NCBI RefSeq assembly: GCF_900044055.2
Contig: NZ_FCOX02000015.1
Span: 1-64,000 of the forward strand
DNA from: Caballeronia calidae
Lineage (GTDB): Bacteria > Pseudomonadota > Gammaproteobacteria > Burkholderiales > Burkholderiaceae
Length of the DNA stretch: 64,000 bases
Direction: 5' to 3'
Part shown: piece after piece, positions 19,599 through 27,377 of the stretch
How positions within the stretch are numbered: position 1 is the stretch's first letter
Layout of the letters: each line of letters begins with the position of its first letter
Translations under genes and position numbers: made by a program
The notes under the pieces: model-generated
Databases searched by the model: none
What the model was told of the DNA's origin: nothing
What the model saw: the letters and a program-made list of their open reading frames with translations, nothing else

Positions 19599-21107
19599 TC
19601 AGTGCAGCGTGATCCAGACGGCCTTCGTCTCCGTCAGGTGGTCGAGCTGCTCCATCCCGAGGTCCTTGCCGAAGCCCGATTCCTTGAATCCGCCGAACGG
19701 CATCGCCGGGTCGATCGTGCTGTGCGCGTTCACGTAGACGCTGCCCGCGCGCAGTTGCGGCACCAGCGAGTGAATGCGATTCACGTCGTTCGAGTAGATG
19801 GCCGCGGCGAGACCGTAGGGCGAGTCGTTCGCGAGCTGCACGGCTTCGTTGATGTCATCGAAGGGCGATGTCACCAGCACGGGTCCGAAGATCTCTTCGC
19901 GGACGATCTTCATCGAGTTGCGGCAATGCGCGAAGATCGCGGGCTCGACGAAGTAACCGGCTTCCGCGCGCCTGCGTCCGCCGTAGACGAGCTCCGCGCC
20001 TTCGCGCCGTCCCGCGTCGATATACGCGCTCACGCGTTCCTTCTGCAGCGCCGAGACCAGCGGGCCGATGAAACAGTCGGGATCGAGGCCCGGTGCGATC
20101 TTCAGCGTGCGCGTGTAGTCGATGAGCGCGGCGAGAAAGCGATCGTGGATCTTGCGCTGCGCATACACGCGCGTGCCGGCGTCGCACACCTGGCCGGAGT
20201 TGAAGAACATGCCGTTCGCGACGGCGCGCGCAGCGGCGTCGATGTCCGCATCGTCGAGCACGAGCACCGGCGACTTGCCGCCGAGTTCCAGCGTCACGCG
20301 GCGGATATCGTGCACGGCCGCCTGTCCCACGTTGCGGCCCACATCGGTCGAGCCGGTGAAGGTGAGCTTGTCGATGCCGGGATGACGCGCGAGCGCCGCG
20401 CCGATCACCGCGCCGCGCCCCGTCACGACATTGACGACACCTTCCGGAATGCCGGCCTCCTGCACGAGCTCGGCGAAGCGCAGCGTCGACAGCGACGTGA
20501 GCTCGGCCGGCTTGATGACCGCCGTGCAGCCCACGGCGAGCGCGGCCGCGAGCTTCCACGCCATCGTCTGCAGCGGGAAATTCCACGGCACGATGATGCC
20601 GACCACGCCGACCGGCTCCTTGCGCGTATAGGCCACGTAATCGCCCGGCAGCGAAGGCTCGACGGTACGACCGTGCAGCTTCGACGCCCAGCCGGCGAAG
20701 TAGCGGAACGTGTCGATGGTGCCCTGCACGTCGACATCGCGCGCCTGCGCGGCGGACTTGCCCATGTCGATCGATTCGATTTCCGCGAGCTCGGTCGCGT
20801 TGGCTTCGATCAGATCCGCGAGCCGATGCAGCATGCGCTCCCGTTCCAGCGGCTTGAGCTTGCGCCACGGGCCGCCGTCGAACTGCTTGCGTGCCGCGCG
20901 AACCGCACGGTCGAGATCGTCGGCGGTGGCGAGCGGAAGCTGCGTGATGACGCCGGTGGTCGACGGCTCGATCACGTCGAGTGTCTCTCCCGCGCTGCCC
21001 GTCACCCACTCGCCGCCGATGAACATTTTCTGCGGCTTCTTCAAAAAGCGCGCGGTGGCCTCCTGAATGCCGAATCGCTCGAGGTAATCGCGAACAATGG
21101 TATCCAA
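19599..21107 (-). CDS. NAD(P)-dependent aldehyde dehydrogenase
   Basis: The 502-residue protein is a complete aldehyde dehydrogenase. It has the oxyanion Asn176 in PWNFPLQ, general base Glu274 in LELGGKSP, nucleophile Cys308 in FFNSGQVCDAGTR, and the GFKESGFGKDLG C-terminal segment. It starts at a TTG (21105-21107 on the minus strand) with AGGAG 7 bases before it; no closer ATG would keep the N-terminal domain. It lies between the ureohydrolase and the NCS1 permease and would oxidise an aldehyde made by the GMC enzyme, or by deamination of an amine, to the acid. BetB, gamma-aminobutyraldehyde dehydrogenase and related types are alternatives not separable by eye. Confidence 0.85.
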   Translation of the reverse strand: MDTIVRDYLERFGIQEATARFLKKPQKMFIGGEWVTGSAGETLDVIEPSTTGVITQLPLATADDLDRAVRAARKQFDGGPWRKLKPLERERMLHRLADLIEANATELAEIESIDMGKSAAQARDVDVQGTIDTFRYFAGWASKLHGRTVEPSLPGDYVAYTRKEPVGVVGIIVPWNFPLQTMAWKLAAALAVGCTAVIKPAELTSLSTLRFAELVQEAGIPEGVVNVVTGRGAVIGAALARHPGIDKLTFTGSTDVGRNVGQAAVHDIRRVTLELGGKSPVLVLDDADIDAAARAVANGMFFNSGQVCDAGTRVYAQRKIHDRFLAALIDYTRTLKIAPGLDPDCFIGPLVSALQKERVSAYIDAGRREGAELVYGGRRRAEAGYFVEPAIFAHCRNSMKIVREEIFGPVLVTSPFDDINEAVQLANDSPYGLAAAIYSNDVNRIHSLVPQLRAGSVYVNAHSTIDPAMPFGGFKESGFGKDLGMEQLDHLTETKAVWITLH

Positions 21108-21125
21108 CGTCGTCTCCTGATTGTC

Positions 21126-21150
21126 CGGGGCTTCGTGATGTCGAGCCCCG
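21126..21150. terminator. Intercistronic hairpin between ureohydrolase and aldehyde dehydrogenase
   Basis: CGGGGCT (21126-21132) pairs with AGCCCCG (21144-21150) across an 11-base loop. It sits in the 82-base gap. It may trim or attenuate the operon transcript after the ureohydrolase gene. No T-run follows. Confidence 0.4.
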
Positions 21151-21189
21151 TGAATGTCGATGTGAACCGTCCGGGTGCAGGCGCGCTTT

Positions 21190-22164
21190 TTAGCGTTTGG
21201 CCTTGCTGCGCTCGTGAAAGATGAAGCCGATGGAGTTCATCAGCAGCTGAGCGGCGAGAATCGGCGTGACGCCGGCGGGGTCGTAGGCGGGCGCGACTTC
21301 GACGAGGTCCATTCCTACGATGTTTCCGCGGCTGCGACGGGCGAGCGCCTGGATGATCTCGAGCACCTCGTAGTACTGGAAGCCGCCGTGGCTCGGCGTG
21401 CCCGTGCCGGGCGCGATGGAGGGGTCGAAGCCGTCGATGTCGATGGTTATATAGTAGGCCGCGCCTTCGGGAATCCGCGCGAGAACGCCTTCGGTTCCGA
21501 GCCGGCGCACGTCGCGCACGGACAGGATCTCCGAGCCGGCACGGCGCGCCGCGTCATAGTCCTCGCGATTCGACGACGACACGTTGCGAATGCCGAGCTG
21601 CGTCATGCCGACGATATGCGCCATCTCGGATGCGCGCCGCAGCGGATTGCCGTGCCCGTAGCGCACGCCGTGACGTTCGTCCACGAAGTCCAGATGCGCG
21701 TCGAAGTGGATGATGTGGATCGGTCCTTTTCCTTCGAAGGCCTTGATCACCGGCGCGTGAATCGAATGGTCGCCGCCGAGTGTGATGGGCATCGCGCCGC
21801 ACGCGAGAATCTTGCGCACCGCAAGCTCGATGTTGGCGTTGCTGCTCGCCATGTCGGTGTGCACGATGTCGGCGTCGCCGACGTCGACCATGCGCAACTG
21901 ATCGCGGCTCAGATACAGCACGTCGTCTTCGTGGTCGTAGGCGCCCGCGTGGCCGAACGAAAACAGCGTCGACGCCTCGCGAATGCTGCGCGGCCCGAAG
22001 CGCGCGCCGGAGCGCCATTGCGTGCCCATGTCGTTCGGCGCGCCGAGGATCGCCACATCGGCGTCGATCCGGTTCCAGTCGAGGCACACCGGCGACTTCG
22101 CGAACGTGCAATGGCCGACGAACGGCAGGTTGAGTCGCCCGGATTCATAGCTGTTGCCCTGCAT
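21190..22164 (-). CDS. Arginase/agmatinase-family ureohydrolase
   Basis: The 324-residue protein belongs to the Mn2+-dependent ureohydrolases, which split a guanidino compound into an amine and urea. All metal-binding motifs are present: LGGDHS, HFDAHLDF and TIDIDGFDPSIAPG, followed by GMDLVEVAPAYD. The family includes agmatinase, guanidinobutyrase and guanidinopropionase, which differ only in loop residues. GHGNPLRR at the substrate loop does not settle it. The second ATG (22164) is preferred because AGGAG is 6 bases before it, whereas it abuts the first ATG at 22170. It heads the minus-strand operon and is divergent from a LysR gene 152 bases away, which probably controls it. Confidence 0.85.
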   Translation of the reverse strand: MQGNSYESGRLNLPFVGHCTFAKSPVCLDWNRIDADVAILGAPNDMGTQWRSGARFGPRSIREASTLFSFGHAGAYDHEDDVLYLSRDQLRMVDVGDADIVHTDMASSNANIELAVRKILACGAMPITLGGDHSIHAPVIKAFEGKGPIHIIHFDAHLDFVDERHGVRYGHGNPLRRASEMAHIVGMTQLGIRNVSSSNREDYDAARRAGSEILSVRDVRRLGTEGVLARIPEGAAYYITIDIDGFDPSIAPGTGTPSHGGFQYYEVLEIIQALARRSRGNIVGMDLVEVAPAYDPAGVTPILAAQLLMNSIGFIFHERSKAKR

Positions 22165-22315
22165 CTGCATCTCCTGTTCTGTCTGAGTGGACCGCAGGTT
22201 GAGCCTGCGCGTTGTTTTGAGAGACTATGGACAGGAGCGGCGGGCATGAAAATCACGAGTATCGGATGTTCATATCGGAATTTCCGAAGCAACGGCGCAC
22301 GGAGGCGCGAACCCG

Positions 22316-23263
22316 ATGACCCAGTTGCAGGACGTGGACCTCAAGCTGTTGCGGGTTTTCATGGCCGTGGTGCGATGCGGCGGCTTTTCCGCCGCGCAGG
22401 CGAGCCTGAACGTCAGCCAGTCGACGATCAGCGAGCAGATGACCACGCTCGAGACCCGTCTCGGGCTGAAGCTGTGCGAACGCGGCCGGAGCGGGTTCCG
22501 GCTGACCGAGCACGGCATCGCGACCTACGAAGCGGCGCAGCGGCTGCAGATTGCCGTCGAGGCGTTCTGCATGGATACCGACGCGCTCAAGAAGCACATT
22601 TCGGGAAAGCTCTACCTCGGGACCATCGACAACACGGTCTCCGACAAGACATCGCCGCTGCCGAATGCGCTGCAGAAGTTCGTGTCGCGAGGGCACGATG
22701 TGCATGTGGACGTCTATGTCGGCTCGCCCGCCGAGCTGGAAGAGCGCGTGCTCGACGGCCGGCTCCATGTGGCCATCGGCCATTTTCCGATTCACGTGCC
22801 GGGCCTGAGCTACGACGAGCTTTACGTCGAACCGGACGGCCTTTATTGCGGCAAGGGCAATCCGCTCTATGCGCGCGCGTTCGATGCCGACGTGTCCTCG
22901 GAAATGATCGCCGAGAGCCGGATCGTCGCGCGGGGCTATTTCCAGCAGCACGATCTGCGCATGCTGAGCGCGAGCAGGGCGGCGGCCACCGTCGACAATG
23001 TCGAGGCGCAGGCCATCCTGATCCTGTCGGGCACGTATGTGGGATTTCTGCCCAATCACTACGCGCTTCGCTGGGTCGAAAGCGGCGACATGCGGCGGAT
23101 CTGCGCGGAGCGCTATGGCGGCATCTGGCCGTTCTGCGCGATCACGCGGCGCGGCGCGGCCATGCCATCGATCCTGAAGGTTTTCATGGCCGATCTGCAG
23201 GCGAGCCACGAGGCGCTGCGGCCGGGTTTGCCCGAGGCTGACGCGCGGACTTCTCGCAAATAG
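22316..23263 (+). CDS. LysR-family transcriptional regulator
   Basis: The 315-residue protein has the N-terminal LysR helix-turn-helix (residues 8-67, KLLRVFMAVVRCGGFSAAQA then LNVSQSTISEQMTTLE) and a periplasmic-binding-protein-like effector domain after about residue 95. It is divergent from the ureohydrolase-ALDH-NCS1-GMC operon, the usual arrangement for a LysR regulator and its target. The shared gap 22165-22315 should hold its binding site. GGAGG lies 11 bases before the ATG. Its stop is followed closely by the glycine riboswitch leader of the next gene, so the two are separate transcription units. Confidence 0.87.
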   Translation: MTQLQDVDLKLLRVFMAVVRCGGFSAAQASLNVSQSTISEQMTTLETRLGLKLCERGRSGFRLTEHGIATYEAAQRLQIAVEAFCMDTDALKKHISGKLYLGTIDNTVSDKTSPLPNALQKFVSRGHDVHVDVYVGSPAELEERVLDGRLHVAIGHFPIHVPGLSYDELYVEPDGLYCGKGNPLYARAFDADVSSEMIAESRIVARGYFQQHDLRMLSASRAAATVDNVEAQAILILSGTYVGFLPNHYALRWVESGDMRRICAERYGGIWPFCAITRRGAAMPSILKVFMADLQASHEALRPGLPEADARTSRK

Positions 23264-23314
23264 CACTTGCGCGCGGTAATTCGTGACGTTATCTTGCGGA
23301 TGTTCTCGAATGCA

Positions 23315-23506
23315 GCGCGGGAGAGACTGTCATCGAACGATGACGGCGCCGACGGAGCAACCGCCCCGGAAACTCTCAGGCCCAAGGACCGCGCCGCAGG
23401 AACGATCTGGAGAGAGGCGCGCTGCGCCCACCGAAGGGGATTTCCCGCCAGGACGCCACACAAGGGCGGCCGGGCAGGATCGAAACTCTCAGGTACATGG
23501 ACAGAT
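23315..23506 (+). ncRNA. Tandem glycine riboswitch
   Basis: There are two aptamers in a row. Aptamer 1 (23315-23394) has closing arms GCGCGG/CCGCGC, the 5' conserved GGGAGAGACTG and the 3' core GGAAACTCTCAGGCCCAAGGACC. Aptamer 2 (23405-23506) has arms ATCTG/CAGAT, CTGGAGAGAG, the CACCGAAGGGG element and GAAACTCTCAGGTACATGGACAG. These are the core features of the glycine riboswitch family, including the short linker between aptamers typical of cooperative tandem forms. The leader ends about 70 bases before the start of a DadA-type dehydrogenase gene. No strong terminator hairpin with T-run follows, so control may be at translation. Glycine switches are usually activating. Confidence 0.93.
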
Positions 23507-23576
23507 GGGGCAGGGAGCCGGACATGACGCACATCGCGTCGAACCGGCACATGCTCAACACAATCTGGACCATGTC

Positions 23577-24830
23577 ATGTCAAGAATCGCCATCATCGGC
23601 GCCGGCATCACCGGCGTCACGACCGCTTACGCCCTCGCGCGCCGCGGCTTCGACGTCACCGTTTTCGAACGCCATCGCTATGCGGCGATGGAAACGTCCT
23701 TCGCCAACGGCGGCCAGCTATCCGTCAGCAACGCCGAAGTCTGGAATCACACGGCCACCGTCGTGAAGGGACTGCGCTGGATGCTCACGCGCGATGCGCC
23801 CTTGCTCCTGAATCCGTCGCCTTCATGGCACAAGTATTCGTGGATGGGCGAGTTCCTGCGTCACATCGGGAACTACCGCGCGAACACCATCGAGACCGTG
23901 CGCCTGGCACTTGCGGCGCGCAACCATCTGTACGCGATCGCCGAGCGCGAGCACATCGACTTCGATCTGGAGCGCCGCGGCATTCTGCATGTCTATCGAA
24001 GCCGCAAGGATTACGATTCGGCCGCGAAGGTCAACGAGCTTCTGCGCGAAGGCGGACTCGACCGGCATGCGGTCGAAGCGGGCGAGATCGGCCGGATCGA
24101 GCCGGCGTTGCGCGGCGAGTTTTACGGCGGCTTCTTCACGCCATCGGATGCGACCGGCGACATCCACAAGTTCACGCGCGGGCTTGCGCAAGCGTGCGTG
24201 AAGCATGGCGTCGAGTTCTGCTACGACACGGAGATCGCATCGATCGATCAGACTTGCGACGGACGCTTCGACATCCGCACGAACAATGCCGACGGTGCGC
24301 TCGCGAGCGCGTTCGATCGCATCGTGGTGTGTGCGGGCGTGAGAAGCCGCGAGTTCGCGCGGATGCTTGGCGACCATGTGAACGTGTATCCGGTGAAGGG
24401 CTATTCGATCACCGTATGCCTCGATGACGAGAAGAGCCGGCAGGCGGCCCCGTGGGTGAGCCTGCTCGACGACAAGGCGAAGATCGTGACGAGCCGTCTC
24501 GGGGCAGACCGGTTTCGCGTCGCCGGGACAGCGGAGATCAACGGGTTCAATCGCGATATCAGGGCCGATCGCATCGCGCCGCTCGTCGCGTGGACGCGTG
24601 AACTGTTTCCGGAGATGTCGACGGCGCGCGTGATTCCGTGGGCCGGCCTGCGTCCGATGTTGCCGAGCATGCTGCCTCGCGTCGGGCAGGGCAAGCGGGC
24701 CGGCGTCTACTACAACACGGGACACGGGCATCTCGGATGGACGTTGTCGGCGGCGACCGCGGAGTCGATCGCGGATGCCATTTTGCTGGACTCGGCGCCG
24801 TGCGCGGTGGGGTTGGCTCGCGCCGCATGA
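23577..24830 (+). CDS. dadA: D-amino-acid dehydrogenase (DadA type)
   Basis: The 417-residue FAD enzyme has the N-terminal motif IAIIGAGITGVTTAYALA (residues 4-21), then SFANGGQLSVSNAEVWN, the hallmark of the DadA small-subunit family. It closes with NTGHGHLGWTLSAATAESIADA. DadA removes the amino group of D-amino acids at the inner face of the membrane and feeds electrons to quinone. The ATG at 23577 follows only a weak GGA and is chosen because it begins the FAD motif. The upstream glycine riboswitch implies that glycine is the substrate, a product, or the signal of overload, so glycine or sarcosine oxidation is plausible besides D-alanine. Confidence 0.85.
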   Translation: MSRIAIIGAGITGVTTAYALARRGFDVTVFERHRYAAMETSFANGGQLSVSNAEVWNHTATVVKGLRWMLTRDAPLLLNPSPSWHKYSWMGEFLRHIGNYRANTIETVRLALAARNHLYAIAEREHIDFDLERRGILHVYRSRKDYDSAAKVNELLREGGLDRHAVEAGEIGRIEPALRGEFYGGFFTPSDATGDIHKFTRGLAQACVKHGVEFCYDTEIASIDQTCDGRFDIRTNNADGALASAFDRIVVCAGVRSREFARMLGDHVNVYPVKGYSITVCLDDEKSRQAAPWVSLLDDKAKIVTSRLGADRFRVAGTAEINGFNRDIRADRIAPLVAWTRELFPEMSTARVIPWAGLRPMLPSMLPRVGQGKRAGVYYNTGHGHLGWTLSAATAESIADAILLDSAPCAVGLARAA

Positions 24831-25226
24831 GGTGAAGCACGCGCGGTCTCGTGCAAGCGGGCCGCGCGCAATCGCCGCAGCGGCGGCAATGGCGGTGCTG
24901 GAAATTCAGCCTTCGATTCGAGCGACGGTTACTAAGAAGCCAAGTCGATGAGCGAATCGATCAGTTCCTCGCCGCCCTCGATGTCTTCATTACCAACGAA
25001 ACGGCACACTTCCATATCGAACCTCGTTTCGCCACCGTATCCGCAAGCGCTCGCCCTTCAAGGTCGCGGGCATAACCCATCATCGCCGCTCCCCCGCTCC
25101 CCCATTCAGGGGATAGTCCACGCGCGCGTTCGCCCCGAACATTCGCATACCGGGAGGGCATCACACGAACAAAAATACTGATCCACGTCCCTCCCTCGGT
25201 CCATATCAGGATTAAAGGAGATTCCC
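24831..25226. other. Intergenic region before the PHA operon
   Basis: These 396 bases hold no convincing gene; short open frames lack family features and codon support. The 3' part contains an operator-like palindrome at 25096-25115 and AAGGAG about 6 bases before the ligase start. A weak GCGCGG/CCGCGC hairpin at 24841-24867 may end the dadA transcript. Confidence 0.6.
25096..25115. promoter_or_regulatory. Operator-like site shared with the AlkS/MalT-type regulator gene
   Basis: The 20-base element GCTCCCCCATTCAGGGGATA matches 17 of 20 bases with the element at 33246-33265 upstream of the LuxR/MalT-type regulator. TCCCC and GGGGA form an inverted repeat, and the GGGGA core recalls MalT-type boxes. 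It lies 111 bases before the acyl-CoA ligase start. Confidence 0.6.
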
Positions 25227-26870
25227 ATGCGGGACGATGTGAAGGCCGCCGAGCCTTCGGCCTACGCTTATCCATTGCTCATCAAGCAACTGCTGCACAC
25301 GCCATTCACTCAGGCGCTCGATCAGGAGATCGTGTACCGGGGACAGATGCGGATGACTTACGCCACGCTGCGCGAGCGCATCGCACGACTCGCCAACGGC
25401 CTCGCGGGGCTCGGCGCGCAGCACGGCAGCACCGTCGCGGTGATGGACTGGGACAGTCACCGCTACCTCGAATGCTATTTCGCGGTTCCGATGATGGGCG
25501 CCGTCCTGCAGACGGTCAACGTGCGTCTGTCGCACGATGAGATCGCTTACACGATCAATCACGCCGGCGCGGAGATACTGTTCGTCCACACCGATTTTCT
25601 GCCGGTCGTCGAGGCCATTCGGGATCAGCTCGAAACGGTGCGAACCTTCGTCTGGATCGATGAAGCAGGCAGCGCAGTCTGCGCGCACTCGATTCCCTTC
25701 GCCACCGAATACGAAGCGATGCTCGCCGCGAATCCGGATCATTACGATTTTCCGGACTTCGACGAAAACACCCGCGCGACCACGTTCTACACCACGGGCA
25801 CGACGGGCCTGCCCAAGGGCGTCTATTTCTCGCATCGCCAGCTCGTTCTGCACACGATCACGCTGATGGCGGCCCTGTCGAGCCCCGAATCGGGACAGCG
25901 CTTCCATCGCGGCGATGTCTATATGCCCCTCACGCCGATGTTCCATGTGCATGCATGGGGCATGCCCTACATCGCCACGGCGATGGGCGTGAAACAGGTC
26001 TATCCGGGCCGTTACGCGCCCGATCGTCTGGTGCGGCTGCTGCGCGACGAACGCGTGACGTTCTCGCATTGCGTCGGCACGATCCTGCACATGCTGCTGA
26101 GCTGCGAGGAATCGAAGAGCGTCGACTTCAGCAAATGGAAGGTCGTCATCGGAGGCGGGGCGCTGACGCACGGCCTCGCGCGCGCCGCGCTCGATCGCGG
26201 CATCGATGTCTTCACAGGCTACGGCATGTCGGAGACCTGTCCGGTGCTGAGCCTCGCGCAACTGAAGCCCGGTTCCGAAGCGCTCGATACGGACGAGCAG
26301 GTGCGCCTGCGCTGCAAAACCGGCCTGCCGATTCCGCTCGTCGATCTGCGCATCGTCGACGCTGAGATGAAGGACGTCGCCCGCGACGGCAAGGCATACG
26401 GAGAAGTCGTTGCGCGCGCGCCCTGGCTCACGCAGGGCTACTGGAACAACGCAGAAGCCTCCGCCGACCTGTGGAGCGGCGGCTATCTGCACACCCAGGA
26501 CATCGCCAATATCGATTCGACGGGCAATCTCCAGATCACCGATCGCATCAAGGACGTGATCAAGTCCGGCGGCGAATGGGTGTCGTCGCTCGAAATCGAA
26601 AGCCTCATTTCGATGCATCCGGGCGTGGCCGAAGTCGCCGTCATCGGCATCAGCGACGAGAAGTGGGGCGAGCGGCCGGTCGCGCTCGTCGTGCTCAAGG
26701 CCGACGCCGGTATCGACGAGGACGACATCAAGCGCCACGTGCTCACGTTCAGCGAGTCCGGCCGGATCTCGAAGTACGCCGTGCCGCAGATCGTCAAGTT
26801 CGTCGATGCGCTCGAGAAAACGAGCGTCGGCAAGATGAACAAGAAGTGGCTGCGCGCGCAGTTCGCCTGA
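25227..26870 (+). CDS. Medium/long-chain fatty-acid--CoA ligase (AlkK type)
   Basis: The 547-residue ANL-superfamily enzyme activates a fatty acid with ATP to an acyl-AMP and then to acyl-CoA. The phosphate-binding motif TTGTTGLPKG lies near residues 190-199, GYGMSET and the ITDRIKDVIKSGGEW hinge follow, and the C-terminal GK-type catalytic lysine is in TSVGKMNKK. The domain order and motifs match AlkK-like ligases used with medium-chain acids. AAGGAG precedes the ATG. It is the first gene of an operon ligase-PhaJ-PhaC-phasin-PhaZ, so it most likely feeds acyl-CoA into polyhydroxyalkanoate formation. Confidence 0.87.
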   Translation: MRDDVKAAEPSAYAYPLLIKQLLHTPFTQALDQEIVYRGQMRMTYATLRERIARLANGLAGLGAQHGSTVAVMDWDSHRYLECYFAVPMMGAVLQTVNVRLSHDEIAYTINHAGAEILFVHTDFLPVVEAIRDQLETVRTFVWIDEAGSAVCAHSIPFATEYEAMLAANPDHYDFPDFDENTRATTFYTTGTTGLPKGVYFSHRQLVLHTITLMAALSSPESGQRFHRGDVYMPLTPMFHVHAWGMPYIATAMGVKQVYPGRYAPDRLVRLLRDERVTFSHCVGTILHMLLSCEESKSVDFSKWKVVIGGGALTHGLARAALDRGIDVFTGYGMSETCPVLSLAQLKPGSEALDTDEQVRLRCKTGLPIPLVDLRIVDAEMKDVARDGKAYGEVVARAPWLTQGYWNNAEASADLWSGGYLHTQDIANIDSTGNLQITDRIKDVIKSGGEWVSSLEIESLISMHPGVAEVAVIGISDEKWGERPVALVVLKADAGIDEDDIKRHVLTFSESGRISKYAVPQIVKFVDALEKTSVGKMNKKWLRAQFA

Positions 26871-26891
26871 CCATCACGAGGAGACGACACG

Positions 26892-27356
26892 ATGAGCATC
26901 GAGGAATACAGCATCGCGACGATCGAAAGCTTCGTCGGCTGCGAACTGGGGGTGTCGGACTGGGTCGTCGTCGATCAGGCGCGCATCGACGCCTTCGCGC
27001 AATGCACGGGTGATACGCAATGGATTCACGTCGACGTCGAGCGTGTCAGGCGCGAAAGCCCCTTCGGCGGAACCATCGCGCATGGCTATCTGACGCTTTC
27101 GCTGCTGGCTTCGCTCGCGATCGAGATCGGCGTCATCCCGGGCGATGCATCCGCCGGGCTCAACTATGGGCTCGACAAGGTGCGCTTCATGACGCCCGTG
27201 AAAGCCGGTGCGCGCGTGCGCAACCGCGTGACGCTGCTGGCGGCGGAGAGAAAGGGCGGCGGCCGGGTCATCGTCAGGACGATGAACGAGTTGCAGATCG
27301 AGGGCGAGGACAAGCCGGCGCTGATCGCCGAAACGCTTGCCATGCTGGTCGCATGA
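26892..27356 (+). CDS. phaJ: MaoC-type (R)-specific enoyl-CoA hydratase (PhaJ-like)
   Basis: The 154-residue hot-dog-fold protein carries the hydratase 2 motif: CTGDTQWIHVD with the catalytic Asp-His pair, followed by PFGGTIAHGYLTLSLL. PhaJ enzymes hydrate trans-2-enoyl-CoA from beta-oxidation to (R)-3-hydroxyacyl-CoA, the monomer used by PHA synthase. The length equals that of short single-domain hydratases. GAGGAG is 9 bases before the ATG. It lies 21 bases after the ligase gene and 21 bases before the synthase gene, which supports the PHA role. A general MaoC dehydratase of other pathways would look the same without this context. Confidence 0.83.
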   Translation: MSIEEYSIATIESFVGCELGVSDWVVVDQARIDAFAQCTGDTQWIHVDVERVRRESPFGGTIAHGYLTLSLLASLAIEIGVIPGDASAGLNYGLDKVRFMTPVKAGARVRNRVTLLAAERKGGGRVIVRTMNELQIEGEDKPALIAETLAMLVA

Positions 27357-27377
27357 ACGGATGTGAGGAACGGGAAG

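Noticed and set aside
16282..21107. Plain choline-to-betaine pathway (BetA/BetB)
   Set aside because: GMC and ALDH types would fit, but a ureohydrolase and NCS1 permease share the operon, and no BetI-type regulator is present.
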